From Microbacterium gallinarum (GTDB lineage Bacteria; Actinomycetota; Actinomycetes; Actinomycetales; Microbacteriaceae), in the NCBI RefSeq assembly GCF_014837165.1, contig NZ_JACSPM010000004.1:213149-277148 (forward strand): 64,000 bases of DNA. The letters are read 5' to 3'. The notes beneath the pieces were generated by a model. The model was not told the origin of the DNA, searched no databases, and saw only the letters and a list, made by a program, of their open reading frames with translations. Position 1 is the first letter of the stretch; every line of letters starts with the position of its first letter. The translations under genes were made by a program, and so were the position numbers. Shown one piece after another: positions 1 through 7,501 of the stretch.

Positions 1-34
1 CCCGAAGGTGCGGCCCGCCTGTCCGGGGGATCCG

Positions 35-1456
35 TCAGATGCGCTGACCGGCGAGCGCTCGACGGGGGATGACGTACACGAGCACGGTCACGACCATGAG
101 CGCGACGTAGGCGGCGACGAAGCCGTAGAAGGCCGCCGTGTACCCGCCGGTGGTGAGCTGCGACGCGTTGAGCACCTGCGGCACCAGGAAGCCGCCGTAG
201 GCGCCGATCGCCGAGATCAGCCCGAGGGCGGCGGCCGCCTTGCGCTGCACCTGCTCGCCGCCGGGCGTGCCGGGAACCGCTCCGGTGGCCAGGCCCCGTG
301 CCGCGAAGATGTTCGGGATCATGCGGTACGTCGAGCCGTTGCCCATGCCGGTGGCGGCGAAGAGCAGCAGGAAGCAGGCGAGGAAGACCCAGAAGCTCTG
401 CAGCGGGAGCGTCCAGATGAGCGAGAGCGCACCCAGCGCCATCACCGCGAACGCGCCGACGGTGACGCGAGCACCCCCGAAGCGGTCGGCGAGCCGGCCG
501 CCGTACGGCCGGGCCAGTGATCCGACCAGGGCGCCGAGGAACGCCAGCGACACCGCGGTCTGCCCGACCTGCAACGTCGAGAACGCGGGGAACTGATCGG
601 CGATGAGCTTGGGGAAGACGCTGGCGAAGCCGATGAACGAGCCGAACGTGCCGATGTAGAGCAGCGCCATGAGCCACAGGTGCGGTTCGCGCAGCGCCGC
701 GGCGGAGCCGGCGAAGTCCGCCTTCGCCGACGACAGGTTGTCCATGTAGCGCCACGCGCCCCAGATCGCGACGAGGATCAGCGGGATCCACATCCATCCG
801 GCGAGCGCGATGTTGAGCGTGGCGCCGGCGCCGATGGTGACCGCGATCGGCACGGCGAACTGGGCGACCGCGGTGCCGAGGTTGCCGCCCGCGGCGTTCA
901 GGCCGAGCGCCCAGCCCTTCTCCTTCTGCGGGAAGAAGTAGGTGATGTTCGCCATCGAGCTGGCGAAGTTGCCGCCGCCCACGCCGCCGAGCGCAGCGAC
1001 GAGCAACAGGACGCCGAACGGGGTGTCGGGCTGCGTCACGACGAAGCCCAGCAGCACGGCGGGGATCAGGAGGAGGGCGGCCGAGACGATGGTCCAGTTG
1101 CGGCCGCCGAAGATGCCGACCATGAACGTGTAGGGGAAGCGGAGCGTCGCTCCCACGAGGCTCGGGAGCGAGATGAGCCAGAACAGCTGCGAGCTCGACA
1201 GGTCGAACCCGGCCGCGGGCAGCATCACGACGACGATCGACCACAGCTGCCAGATGATGAAGCCGAGGAATTCGGCGAAGATCGACCAGCCGAGGTTGCG
1301 ACGGGAGATCGCCCGGCCGGTCGACTGCCAGAAGCCCGGGTGCTCGGGGTTCCAGCCGTCGATCCAGCGGCCCGGGCGGTGGGTGAGCGAGACCGGCGCG
1401 AGGGCCGGGGGTGAAGCTGAGACCTCCGTCGTCGACGGGGTGACGGTCGTGGTCAT
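35..1456 (-). CDS. narK: NarK-type nitrate/nitrite transporter (MFS)
   Basis: A 473-residue major facilitator protein with about twelve hydrophobic segments, expected to move nitrate or nitrite across the cell membrane. The glycine-rich run GGVGGGNF followed by FFPQKEKGWALGLNAAGGN matches the nitrate signature of the nitrate/nitrite porter (NNP) family, and the length suits a 12-helix member. The ATG at 1456 has a strong ribosome binding site (GAGGAGG on the coding strand). It stands alone on the minus strand, divergent from trmD; the gene that follows it lies outside the window. Its upstream region carries the same 29-base element as nirB, so the two are probably co-regulated. Whether it imports nitrate, exports nitrite or exchanges them cannot be told from sequence. 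Confidence 0.9.
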   Translation of the reverse strand: MTTTVTPSTTEVSASPPALAPVSLTHRPGRWIDGWNPEHPGFWQSTGRAISRRNLGWSIFAEFLGFIIWQLWSIVVVMLPAAGFDLSSSQLFWLISLPSLVGATLRFPYTFMVGIFGGRNWTIVSAALLLIPAVLLGFVVTQPDTPFGVLLLVAALGGVGGGNFASSMANITYFFPQKEKGWALGLNAAGGNLGTAVAQFAVPIAVTIGAGATLNIALAGWMWIPLILVAIWGAWRYMDNLSSAKADFAGSAAALREPHLWLMALLYIGTFGSFIGFASVFPKLIADQFPAFSTLQVGQTAVSLAFLGALVGSLARPYGGRLADRFGGARVTVGAFAVMALGALSLIWTLPLQSFWVFLACFLLLFAATGMGNGSTYRMIPNIFAARGLATGAVPGTPGGEQVQRKAAAALGLISAIGAYGGFLVPQVLNASQLTTGGYTAAFYGFVAAYVALMVVTVLVYVIPRRALAGQRI

Positions 1457-1469
1457 GACGCCTCCTCAG

Positions 1470-1486
1470 GTGAAGTGTGCCTTCAC
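1470..1486. promoter_or_regulatory. Inverted repeat between narK -10 box and start
   Basis: GTGAAG-N5-CTTCAC, a perfect 6-base inverted repeat, lies between the narK -10 hexamer and its ribosome binding site. It could be a repressor operator or a small 5' UTR hairpin. The position is seen directly; the role is inferred. Confidence 0.35.
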
Positions 1487-1490
1487 CGTA
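1485..1490 (-). promoter_or_regulatory. Putative narK -10 box (TACGGT)
   Basis: On the coding strand TACGGT fits the actinobacterial TANNNT -10 pattern and predicts a short 5' UTR of about 20 nt. It lies exactly 31 nt downstream of the 29-base element shared with nirB, the same distance as at nirB, which supports the call. Confidence 0.5.
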
Positions 1491-1521
1491 TGAAGGGGGT
1501 GTTTCCGTCCTGCGACCGCTG

Positions 1522-1550
1522 CGGTTACTTCTCCGTCAAGGTTCCGTCAC
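1522..1550 (-). promoter_or_regulatory. Putative nitrogen-control operator upstream of narK
   Basis: On the coding strand this 29-base element begins GTGACGGAACC and ends GTAACCG. It contains GTGAC-N6-TTGAC-N6-GTAAC, pentamers on an 11-base period as in actinobacterial GlnR sites (gTnAC-N6-GaAAC). About 19 of 29 positions match the element upstream of nirB. A GlnR-like activator is the natural candidate, but the b half-sites are poor matches, so the regulator's identity is uncertain. Confidence 0.55.
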
Positions 1551-1608
1551 CGCGCCCGGAGGGACGCGGTTAGGGTCCGGTCACACGTCGGAAACATGAG
1601 CGGATGCC

Positions 1609-1614
1609 TAGACT
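1609..1614 (+). promoter_or_regulatory. -10 box TAGACT, leaderless trmD promoter
   Basis: TAGACT ends 7 nt before the trmD ATG, so the predicted transcription start coincides with the start codon. It is one of many identical or similar hexamers directly before starts in this window. Confidence 0.6.
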
Positions 1615-1621
1615 CGACACC

Positions 1622-2299
1622 ATGCGCGTCGACATCGTCACGATCTTCCCGGCGTTCTTCGACGTGCTCGACGTCTCGCTGATCGGCAAGGCCCGGGATC
1701 GCGGCATCCTCGACATGCATGTCCACGATCTGCGGGCGTGGACCCACGACCGCCACCGTACGGTCGACGACACTCCCTACGGCGGCGGCGCCGGCATGGT
1801 CATGAAGCCCGAGCCGTGGGGCGAGGCCCTCGACACGCTGCTGTCCGACGACGCCGTACTGCTCGTGCCGTCTCCGGCCGGTGAGCAGTTCTCGCAGGCG
1901 ATGGCCCGCGAGCTCGCCGAGGAGACGCACCTGGTGTTCGCATGCGGCCGGTACGAGGGGATCGACCAGCGCGTCGTCGATCACTACGCCGAGCGGGGGC
2001 GGGTGCGCCTGGTGAGCCTGGGCGACTACGTGCTCAACGGCGGTGAGGTCGCGGCGATGGCCGTGGTGGAGGCGGTCTCTCGGCTGATCCCGGGAGTCGT
2101 CGGCAATCCCGACAGCCTCGTCGAGGAGTCGCACGAGGAGGGCCTGCTCGAGTACCCGAGCTACACCAAGCCCGCCGTCTGGCGCGGCCACGAGGTGCCG
2201 CCGGTTCTGCTCAGCGGCAACCACGGCGCGATCGCCGCATGGCGACGTGAGCAGAGCCTCGAGCGCACGCGGACGAACCGGCCCGACCTCCTCGCCTGA
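1622..2299 (+). CDS. trmD: tRNA (guanine-N1-)-methyltransferase TrmD
   Basis: A 225-residue SPOUT methyltransferase that puts a methyl group from S-adenosylmethionine on N1 of G37 in a subset of tRNAs, preventing frameshifting. The trefoil-knot motifs [11 protein letters not shown] and [13 protein letters not shown] are intact, and the protein opens [13 protein letters not shown] as is usual. The ATG at 1622 is chosen over one six codons upstream because a TAGACT box sits 7 nt before it and the shorter protein matches the family. It is convergent with hemD after a 9-base gap. In many actinobacteria trmD is followed closely by rplS; here rplS lies some 13 kb away. Confidence 0.95.
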   Translation: MRVDIVTIFPAFFDVLDVSLIGKARDRGILDMHVHDLRAWTHDRHRTVDDTPYGGGAGMVMKPEPWGEALDTLLSDDAVLLVPSPAGEQFSQAMARELAEETHLVFACGRYEGIDQRVVDHYAERGRVRLVSLGDYVLNGGEVAAMAVVEAVSRLIPGVVGNPDSLVEESHEEGLLEYPSYTKPAVWRGHEVPPVLLSGNHGAIAAWRREQSLERTRTNRPDLLA

Positions 2300-2308
2300 G
2301 TGCCGGGC

Positions 2309-3454
2309 TCAGGCCGACGCCTCTGCCGGGTCGAGGACGTTGAGCCGGTAGCCGCGCTTGACGACGGTCTTGATGAGATCGGGCACGCCCAGGGCTTCGC
2401 GCACCCGGGCGACCGCCATCTCGACGGCGTGGGTGTTCGCGCCCGAGCGGGGAAGCGCGTTCTGGAGGCGCTGACGGGACACGACGCCGCCGGCGGCGTC
2501 GAAGAGAGAGGCGAGGATGTCGGTGCCCGTCCGCGACAGCGGCACGTGCACGCCGGACAGCACGGCCCCCGTGCTGCGCAGCTCGAGGCGTCCGGCGGTC
2601 GTGGCGAGAGATGCCACGTGACCGCCGCCGAAGTGCGTGACGACCGCCCGCACGAGCGAGCCCAGCCGGCCCCGCTCGGCGATGAGGGGCGTGATGCCGA
2701 CGTCGACCAGCGGTGCGGCGGTGATCGGTCCGACCGCCGCCATCAGCACGCGCCCGCTGCCGGCGAGATCGGCGATGTCGTCGAGCACGCCTTCGCGCGC
2801 GGCCGCGGCCAGCCACTCGGCGGCTCCCGGAGCGGACGTGAAGAGCACGGCATCGACTTCGCCCTGGGCGGTGGCCACCACTGAACGGCTCACGGCCGCG
2901 GCATCCGGTGGTGGACCCCACCGATACACAGTGAGGCTCACGACGTCCGCGCCTGCCTGCTCGAAGAGTTCGTCGAGCCCGTCGGCGCCCGAGCCGTGGT
3001 GCTGCACCGCGATGCGCCGGCCGGTGACGCCCTCGGCGAGCAGGTACTCGCCCAGCTCGGCGGAGGTCTCGGACTCGGCGACCCAGTCGGCCGTGAGCCC
3101 CGCCTGCTGGATCGCACCGCGCGCCTTGGGGCCGCGCGCGACGATCTGCGCCCCGGCCAGGGCGGCATGGAGCTCGTCGAGCATCCCCGCCTCGTCGGCG
3201 GCCTCCATCCAGCCCCGGAAGCCGACGCCCGTGCTGGCGACCACGATCTCGGGTGGGTGCGCGACGAGCTCGCGGGTGGCCGCGATCAGCGCGTCGTCGT
3301 CGATGTGGGGCACGATGGTCAGCGCAGGAGCATGGCGGACCGTCGCGCCGTGACGCTCCAGCGCGGCTGCGAGCTCGAGCGAGCGTCGATCGACGGCGAT
3401 CACGATGGCGCAGCCGTCGAGCGCGGCGGAGAGGGCGGGGCGGGGGAGCGACAC
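2309..3454 (-). CDS. hemD: Uroporphyrinogen-III synthase fused to a winged-helix domain
   Basis: A 381-residue protein. Residues 1 to about 260 look like uroporphyrinogen-III synthase, which closes hydroxymethylbilane to uroporphyrinogen III, the precursor of heme and siroheme. The last hundred or so residues (SRTGTDILASLFDAAGG through VKRGYRLNV) form an OmpR/PhoB-type winged helix, a known actinobacterial fusion found near nitrite reductase genes. It may therefore bind DNA as well as make tetrapyrrole. The start is GTG, three bases after the cobA stop, as last gene of nirB-nirD-cobA-hemD. A separate hemD for heme synthesis may exist elsewhere; this copy fits siroheme supply. Confidence 0.85.
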   Translation of the reverse strand: MSLPRPALSAALDGCAIVIAVDRRSLELAAALERHGATVRHAPALTIVPHIDDDALIAATRELVAHPPEIVVASTGVGFRGWMEAADEAGMLDELHAALAGAQIVARGPKARGAIQQAGLTADWVAESETSAELGEYLLAEGVTGRRIAVQHHGSGADGLDELFEQAGADVVSLTVYRWGPPPDAAAVSRSVVATAQGEVDAVLFTSAPGAAEWLAAAAREGVLDDIADLAGSGRVLMAAVGPITAAPLVDVGITPLIAERGRLGSLVRAVVTHFGGGHVASLATTAGRLELRSTGAVLSGVHVPLSRTGTDILASLFDAAGGVVSRQRLQNALPRSGANTHAVEMAVARVREALGVPDLIKTVVKRGYRLNVLDPAEASA

Positions 3455-3457
3455 GGA

Positions 3458-4213
3458 TCAGCCGCCGGCTCCGGAGTGCGCGGCGACCAGCTGCGGCACG
3501 AGCATGCCGGCGCGGGCGACCTCGCCGACGACGATGACGGCAGGGTTGCGCACGCCGATGCGGCCGGCGTCGAGCACGATCCCGCCCAGCGTGCTGTGGG
3601 TGGTGCGCTGATCGGGATGGTGACCGCGCTCGACGATCGCGACGGGGCGCTCGCGCGAGACGCCGGCGCGCAGCGCCTCGGCGACGAGACGCGGCAGCGC
3701 GCCCACGCCCATGAGGATCACGGTGGTGACATCGTCGTCGCCGAGGGCGGCGAGGGTCGCGGCGGTGATCTCGGACTGGCCGTTGACGATGTGCACGGCC
3801 GACGCGATTCCGCGGTGCGTGACCGGGATGCCGGCGGCCTCGGGCACGGCGACCGCGCTCGTCACCCCCGGCACCACGTCGACCGGCACACCGGCGACGA
3901 CGCAGGCGATCACCTCCTCGCCGCCGCGGCCGAAGACGAACGGGTCGCCTCCCTTGAGCCGAACGACGCGCTTGCCGGCGCGGGCGCGGTCGACGAGGAT
4001 CTCGTTGATCTCGTGCTGTGGCACAGGGTGGTGTCCCGGGAGCTTGCCGACGTCGATGACCTCGGCGTCCGGGCGCAGGTGCGCCCTGATCTCGGTCGGA
4101 CCCAGGCGATCCATCACGACGACGTCGGCCTGCACGAGCAGGCGCCAGGCGCGGACGGTCATGAGGTCGATCGGGCCGGGGCCGCCGCCCACCAGGTCCA
4201 CACGGCCGGTCAC
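3458..4213 (-). CDS. cobA: Uroporphyrinogen-III C-methyltransferase (SUMT)
   Basis: A 251-residue methyltransferase that adds methyl groups at C2 and C7 of uroporphyrinogen III to give precorrin-2, on the route to siroheme. Family motifs are present: VDLVGGGPGPIDLMT near the N-terminus, VVRLKGGDPFVFGRGGEE, VVPGVTSA and GIPVTHRG. It lacks the dehydrogenase/ferrochelatase half found in CysG, so another protein must finish siroheme. The GTG at 4213 overlaps the nirD stop (GTGA); an ATG at 4228, five codons upstream, is an alternative. Its place between nirD and hemD makes siroheme supply for NirB its likely job. Confidence 0.9.
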   Translation of the reverse strand: MTGRVDLVGGGPGPIDLMTVRAWRLLVQADVVVMDRLGPTEIRAHLRPDAEVIDVGKLPGHHPVPQHEINEILVDRARAGKRVVRLKGGDPFVFGRGGEEVIACVVAGVPVDVVPGVTSAVAVPEAAGIPVTHRGIASAVHIVNGQSEITAATLAALGDDDVTTVILMGVGALPRLVAEALRAGVSRERPVAIVERGHHPDQRTTHSTLGGIVLDAGRIGVRNPAVIVVGEVARAGMLVPQLVAAHSGAGG

Positions 4214-4593
4214 GACTGCGCCTCCCATCGCACGAGCACGTCCCCGTCGCTGACGGCGGCGGGCCAGACGTGCAGCGACGCGGGTTCCTTTCCCTGCGTG
4301 TCGAGGCACGCGCCGGTGCGCAGGTCGAACACCTGCTTGTACATCGGAGAGGCGACGGTCGGGGCATCCTGCCGGCTTCCGACGATGCCGCGCGAGATCA
4401 CGTTCGCGCGGCTGTACGGGTCGAAGTTCGACACGGCGTGCACCCGCCCGCTGTGCAGCAGGAAGAGCGCGATCTGCGTACCGCCGAGGAGGGCGGCGCG
4501 CCCGCGCTCGACCTCCAGATCGGCGACCGCGCACACGCGCACCCACCCCTCGGGGGCCGCGGTTGCGGTGGGCTGCGGGTCGACGAGCGTCAT
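4210..4593 (-). CDS. nirD: Nitrite reductase small subunit NirD
   Basis: A 127-residue Rieske-like protein that partners NirB in NADH-dependent reduction of nitrite to ammonium in the cytoplasm. The fold is recognisable from VCAVADLEVERG, HAVSNFDPYSRANVISRG and SPMYKQVFDLRTGACLD. As in other NirD proteins the Rieske cysteine/histidine ligands are absent (for example SNFDPYS where a true Rieske has C-x-H), so no iron-sulfur cluster is expected. The ATG at 4593 overlaps the nirB stop by four bases (ATGA), and its own stop overlaps the cobA start. The tight overlaps imply translational coupling along the operon. Confidence 0.92.
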   Translation of the reverse strand: MTLVDPQPTATAAPEGWVRVCAVADLEVERGRAALLGGTQIALFLLHSGRVHAVSNFDPYSRANVISRGIVGSRQDAPTVASPMYKQVFDLRTGACLDTQGKEPASLHVWPAAVSDGDVLVRWEAQS

Positions 4594-7277
4594 CGGCGCA
4601 CCTCCAGGATCGTTCCGGCGATGAGGACGCCCCCGCTCTCGCGCTCGGCCTCGGTGGCGGGCCGGCCCTGACCGCGCTCGGGGGTGTAGGCGAGCGACGG
4701 GTCCGGGGTCGTCGGGGCATTGACGAACGACGCGAACCGCCGCAGCTTCTCCGGGTCGTCGAGCGTGGCCTTCCACTCGTCCTCGTACGAGCCGACATGG
4801 GTCGCCATGGCCGCATCGAGGTCGGCGCAGATGCCGAGGCTGTCGTCGAAGATGACGGCGCGCAGCCCGTCGATCCCGCCCTCGAGCTCCTCGAACCACG
4901 GAGCGGTCCGCTGCAGTCGATCGGCGGTGAAGATGTAGTACATCAGGAACCGGTCGATCGCCGTGAGGAGCTCGGCGTCGCTCAGGCCCTCGGCGAGCAG
5001 CACAGCGTGCCGTGGCGTGAACCCTCCATTGCCGCCCACGTACATGTTCCAGCCGGCTTCGGTCGCGATCACGCCGACGTCCTTTCCCCGCGCCTCGGCG
5101 CACTCGCGCGCGCAGCCCGAGACGCCGAGCTTGAGCTTGTGCGGCGAGCGCAGGCCGCGATAGCGCAGTTCGAGGCGCACCGCCATGCCGACCGAGTCCT
5201 GCACGCCGTACCGGCACCAGGTCGAGCCCACGCACGACTTCACGGTGCGCAGCGACTTGCCGTACGCGTGGCCCGACTCGAAGCCGGCGTCGACGAGCCG
5301 CTTCCAGATCTCGGGCAGCTGCTCCAGCCGCGCGCCGAACATGTCGATGCGCTGACCGCCCGTGATCTTCGTGTACAGGCCGAAGTCGCGCGCCACCTCG
5401 CCGATGACGACGAGACCCTCCGGTGTGATCTCGCCGCCGGGGATGCGCGGGACGACCGAGTAGCTGCCGTCTTTCTGAAGGTTGGCCATCACGTGGTCGT
5501 TGGTGTCCTGCAGGGTCGCATTCTCGCCTTCGAGGACGTGCGCGCGGACGAGGGTTGACAGGATGCTCGCGAGCGCCGGCTTGCAGATGTCGCAGCCGCG
5601 GCCCGCGCCGAAACGATCGATCACGGCGCTGAAGGTGCGCAGGCCCGACACGCGCACCGCGTCGAAGAGCTGTCGGCGCGACATGTCGAAGTGCTCGCAC
5701 AGGGCGTTGCTCAGGGCCGCGCCGGACTTCGCGAGCTCGGCGCCGACGATCTTCTTGACCATCGTCACGCACGAGCCGCACGCGGCCCCGGCCTTGGTGC
5801 ACGCCTTGATCGCGGCGACATCGGTGCACCCGTCCTCGTGCACGGCGTGGCGGATGGCGCCGGCGGTGACGCTGTTGCACGAGCACACGAGGGCTGCGTC
5901 GGGGAGGTCCCCGGTCGGGGCGGCGACGCCGCCCTCGGGCATGAGGTAGGCCGCCGGGTCGCCGCCGAGCGCGCCGCCCACCAGCGGCCGCAGCGATCCG
6001 TACGCTGATGCGTCGCCGACGAGGATGCCGCCGAGGAGGGTCTTGGCGTCGTCCGAGAGCACCAGCTTCTTGTAGACGCCGGCGACCGGGTCGGCATAGA
6101 CGACGTCGAGCGCTCCGGGAGTCTCGGCGAACGCGTCGCCGAAGCTGGCGACGTCCACACCGGAGAGCTTGAGCTTGGTCGACAGATCGTAGCCCGGGAA
6201 GGATGCGTCGCCCCCGAGCAGCCGGGTGGCCGCGACCTCCGCCATCGCATAGCCGGGGGCCACCAGCCCCACGCACGCGCCGTCGAAGTTGGCGACCTCG
6301 CCGATGGCAAGGATGCGTGCATCGGAGGTCTCGCAGCCGGCGTCGATGAGCACGCCGCCGCGCGGGTGCACGGCCAGGTCGGCGCCCCGAGCGAGCTCGT
6401 CGCGCGGACGCACACCGACGGTGAAGACGACGACGTCGGTGCGCTCGTAGCTGCCGTCGCGGAACTCGAGGCCGGTCACCTGCCCGGTGCGATCCGGGTC
6501 GAGCCGCGTGGTGCTCGTGCCGGTCAGGACGCGGATGCCGCGCGACTCGATGATGCGGCGAAGGGCGTCCCCGCCGGGCAGATCGAGCTGCGCCGACATC
6601 AGCCTGTCGGAGGACTGCACGACCGTGCACGCCACGTCCACACCCTGCAGAGCTCCGGCCGCCTCCAGACCGAGCAGACCGCCGCCGATCACCGTCCCGG
6701 TGAGGGGGCGGCCGAGTTCCGCCGAGCGCTTCTCGACGAACGCGCGCAGGCGCTCGACGTCGTCGAGAGTGCGGTAGACGAAGCATCCCTCGAGCCCGAA
6801 GCCGTCCACGGCCAGTCGCGCGGCGTACGAGCCGGTTGCGAGGACGAGCCTGTCGTAGGCGACGCTGAGACCGCTTCTCGTGGTCACCCGCCGTGCCGTG
6901 CGGTCGATGCGCGCCACGGGGTCCCCGCCGACGAAGCGCACGCGCTCGTCGTCGAGCACGGCACGATCGAGGGTCAGGTCGTCGGGAGTCGCGCCGCCGA
7001 AGAAGCCGGTGAGACCGACGCGGTCGTAGGGATGCCGTCCCTCTTCGCCGAGCAGCGTGATGCGCCACGACGCATCGGCGCGGCTGAGCAGGCTCTCGAC
7101 GAACCGGTGCGCCACCATGCCGGCGCCCACCACGACGACGTGCGTGACAGCCGACCCGGTGGAGCTCATCCCGTCACGGTACGCGTGCGATGTTGCAGGC
7201 GAGTCAGCGCCGTGTTTCCGGCTCTTGACGGTGGGGCGTGCGTCTTCCGGTGCGGTGCGGGGGGCTTCCTCGGTCAT
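4590..7277 (-). CDS. nirB: NADH-dependent nitrite reductase large subunit NirB
   Basis: An 895-residue enzyme reducing nitrite to ammonium with six electrons from NADH. The order is an FAD domain (VVVVGAGMVAHRF), an NAD-binding fold (VIGGGLLGLEAAGAL), two BFD-type [2Fe-2S] segments (CSCNSVTAGAIRH with CTKAGAACGSC; then CDICKPALASI), and the siroheme/[4Fe-4S] nitrite reductase part with cysteines in CVGSTWCRYG and GCARECAEARG. The start at 7277 has a good AGGAG site and gives a polar N-terminal extension of 36 residues; the ATG at 7169 would give a more typical 859-residue protein but has a weak binding site. First gene of nirB-nirD-cobA-hemD, preceded by a -10 box and the element it shares with narK. 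Confidence 0.93.
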   Translation of the reverse strand: MTEEAPRTAPEDARPTVKSRKHGADSPATSHAYRDGMSSTGSAVTHVVVVGAGMVAHRFVESLLSRADASWRITLLGEEGRHPYDRVGLTGFFGGATPDDLTLDRAVLDDERVRFVGGDPVARIDRTARRVTTRSGLSVAYDRLVLATGSYAARLAVDGFGLEGCFVYRTLDDVERLRAFVEKRSAELGRPLTGTVIGGGLLGLEAAGALQGVDVACTVVQSSDRLMSAQLDLPGGDALRRIIESRGIRVLTGTSTTRLDPDRTGQVTGLEFRDGSYERTDVVVFTVGVRPRDELARGADLAVHPRGGVLIDAGCETSDARILAIGEVANFDGACVGLVAPGYAMAEVAATRLLGGDASFPGYDLSTKLKLSGVDVASFGDAFAETPGALDVVYADPVAGVYKKLVLSDDAKTLLGGILVGDASAYGSLRPLVGGALGGDPAAYLMPEGGVAAPTGDLPDAALVCSCNSVTAGAIRHAVHEDGCTDVAAIKACTKAGAACGSCVTMVKKIVGAELAKSGAALSNALCEHFDMSRRQLFDAVRVSGLRTFSAVIDRFGAGRGCDICKPALASILSTLVRAHVLEGENATLQDTNDHVMANLQKDGSYSVVPRIPGGEITPEGLVVIGEVARDFGLYTKITGGQRIDMFGARLEQLPEIWKRLVDAGFESGHAYGKSLRTVKSCVGSTWCRYGVQDSVGMAVRLELRYRGLRSPHKLKLGVSGCARECAEARGKDVGVIATEAGWNMYVGGNGGFTPRHAVLLAEGLSDAELLTAIDRFLMYYIFTADRLQRTAPWFEELEGGIDGLRAVIFDDSLGICADLDAAMATHVGSYEDEWKATLDDPEKLRRFASFVNAPTTPDPSLAYTPERGQGRPATEAERESGGVLIAGTILEVRR

Positions 7278-7316
7278 GGCGTCTCCTGCTCGACGGGACG
7301 GCTGTCGGTGCCCGCC

Positions 7317-7322
7317 ACGTTA
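7317..7322 (-). promoter_or_regulatory. Putative nirB -10 box (TAACGT)
   Basis: TAACGT on the coding strand fits TANNNT and would start a leader of about 30 nt ending in the AGGAG site of the 7277 start. It is 31 nt from the upstream shared element, the same spacing as at narK. Confidence 0.5.
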
Positions 7323-7353
7323 GGAGCGCGGTGTTTCGCCGTTCGGCGGGCGC

Positions 7354-7382
7354 CGGTTACCTCCGGCGAACGTTTCCCTCAC
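7354..7382 (-). promoter_or_regulatory. Putative nitrogen-control operator upstream of nirB
   Basis: On the coding strand it begins GTGAGGGAAAC and ends GGTAACCG, with the same length as the narK element and roughly 19 of 29 identical positions concentrated at the two ends. Read on the plus strand it contains GTTAC-N6-CGAAC, close to the GlnR a/b arrangement. Probably an activator site for nitrite assimilation. Confidence 0.55.
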
Positions 7383-7426
7383 ACCGCCGCCGCATCGGAT
7401 GTGAGAACCGCGACGGCTTACCTCAC
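7378..7426. repeat. 22-base-spaced CTCAC/TGTGAG array
   Basis: CTCACA at 7378, TGTGAG at 7400 and CTCAC at 7422 stand exactly 22 bases apart, two helical turns, in alternating orientation. The first copy is the outer end of the nirB element. It lies between divergent nirB and glgX and could be a multi-site operator. No known consensus was recognised. Confidence 0.35.
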
Positions 7427-7501
7427 TGCGCCCTTCCACGCCAGGGCGGACTTCCGGAGGTCGTGGTCGATATCGTGAAGACCCGCCGACATGGAGGTCC
7501 A

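Noticed and set aside
2211..4367. A long minus-strand open frame of 718 codons overlapping hemD and cobA
   Set aside because: Its product is arginine-rich and without motifs; it is the GC-rich shadow frame of hemD and cobA, which have intact family signatures.
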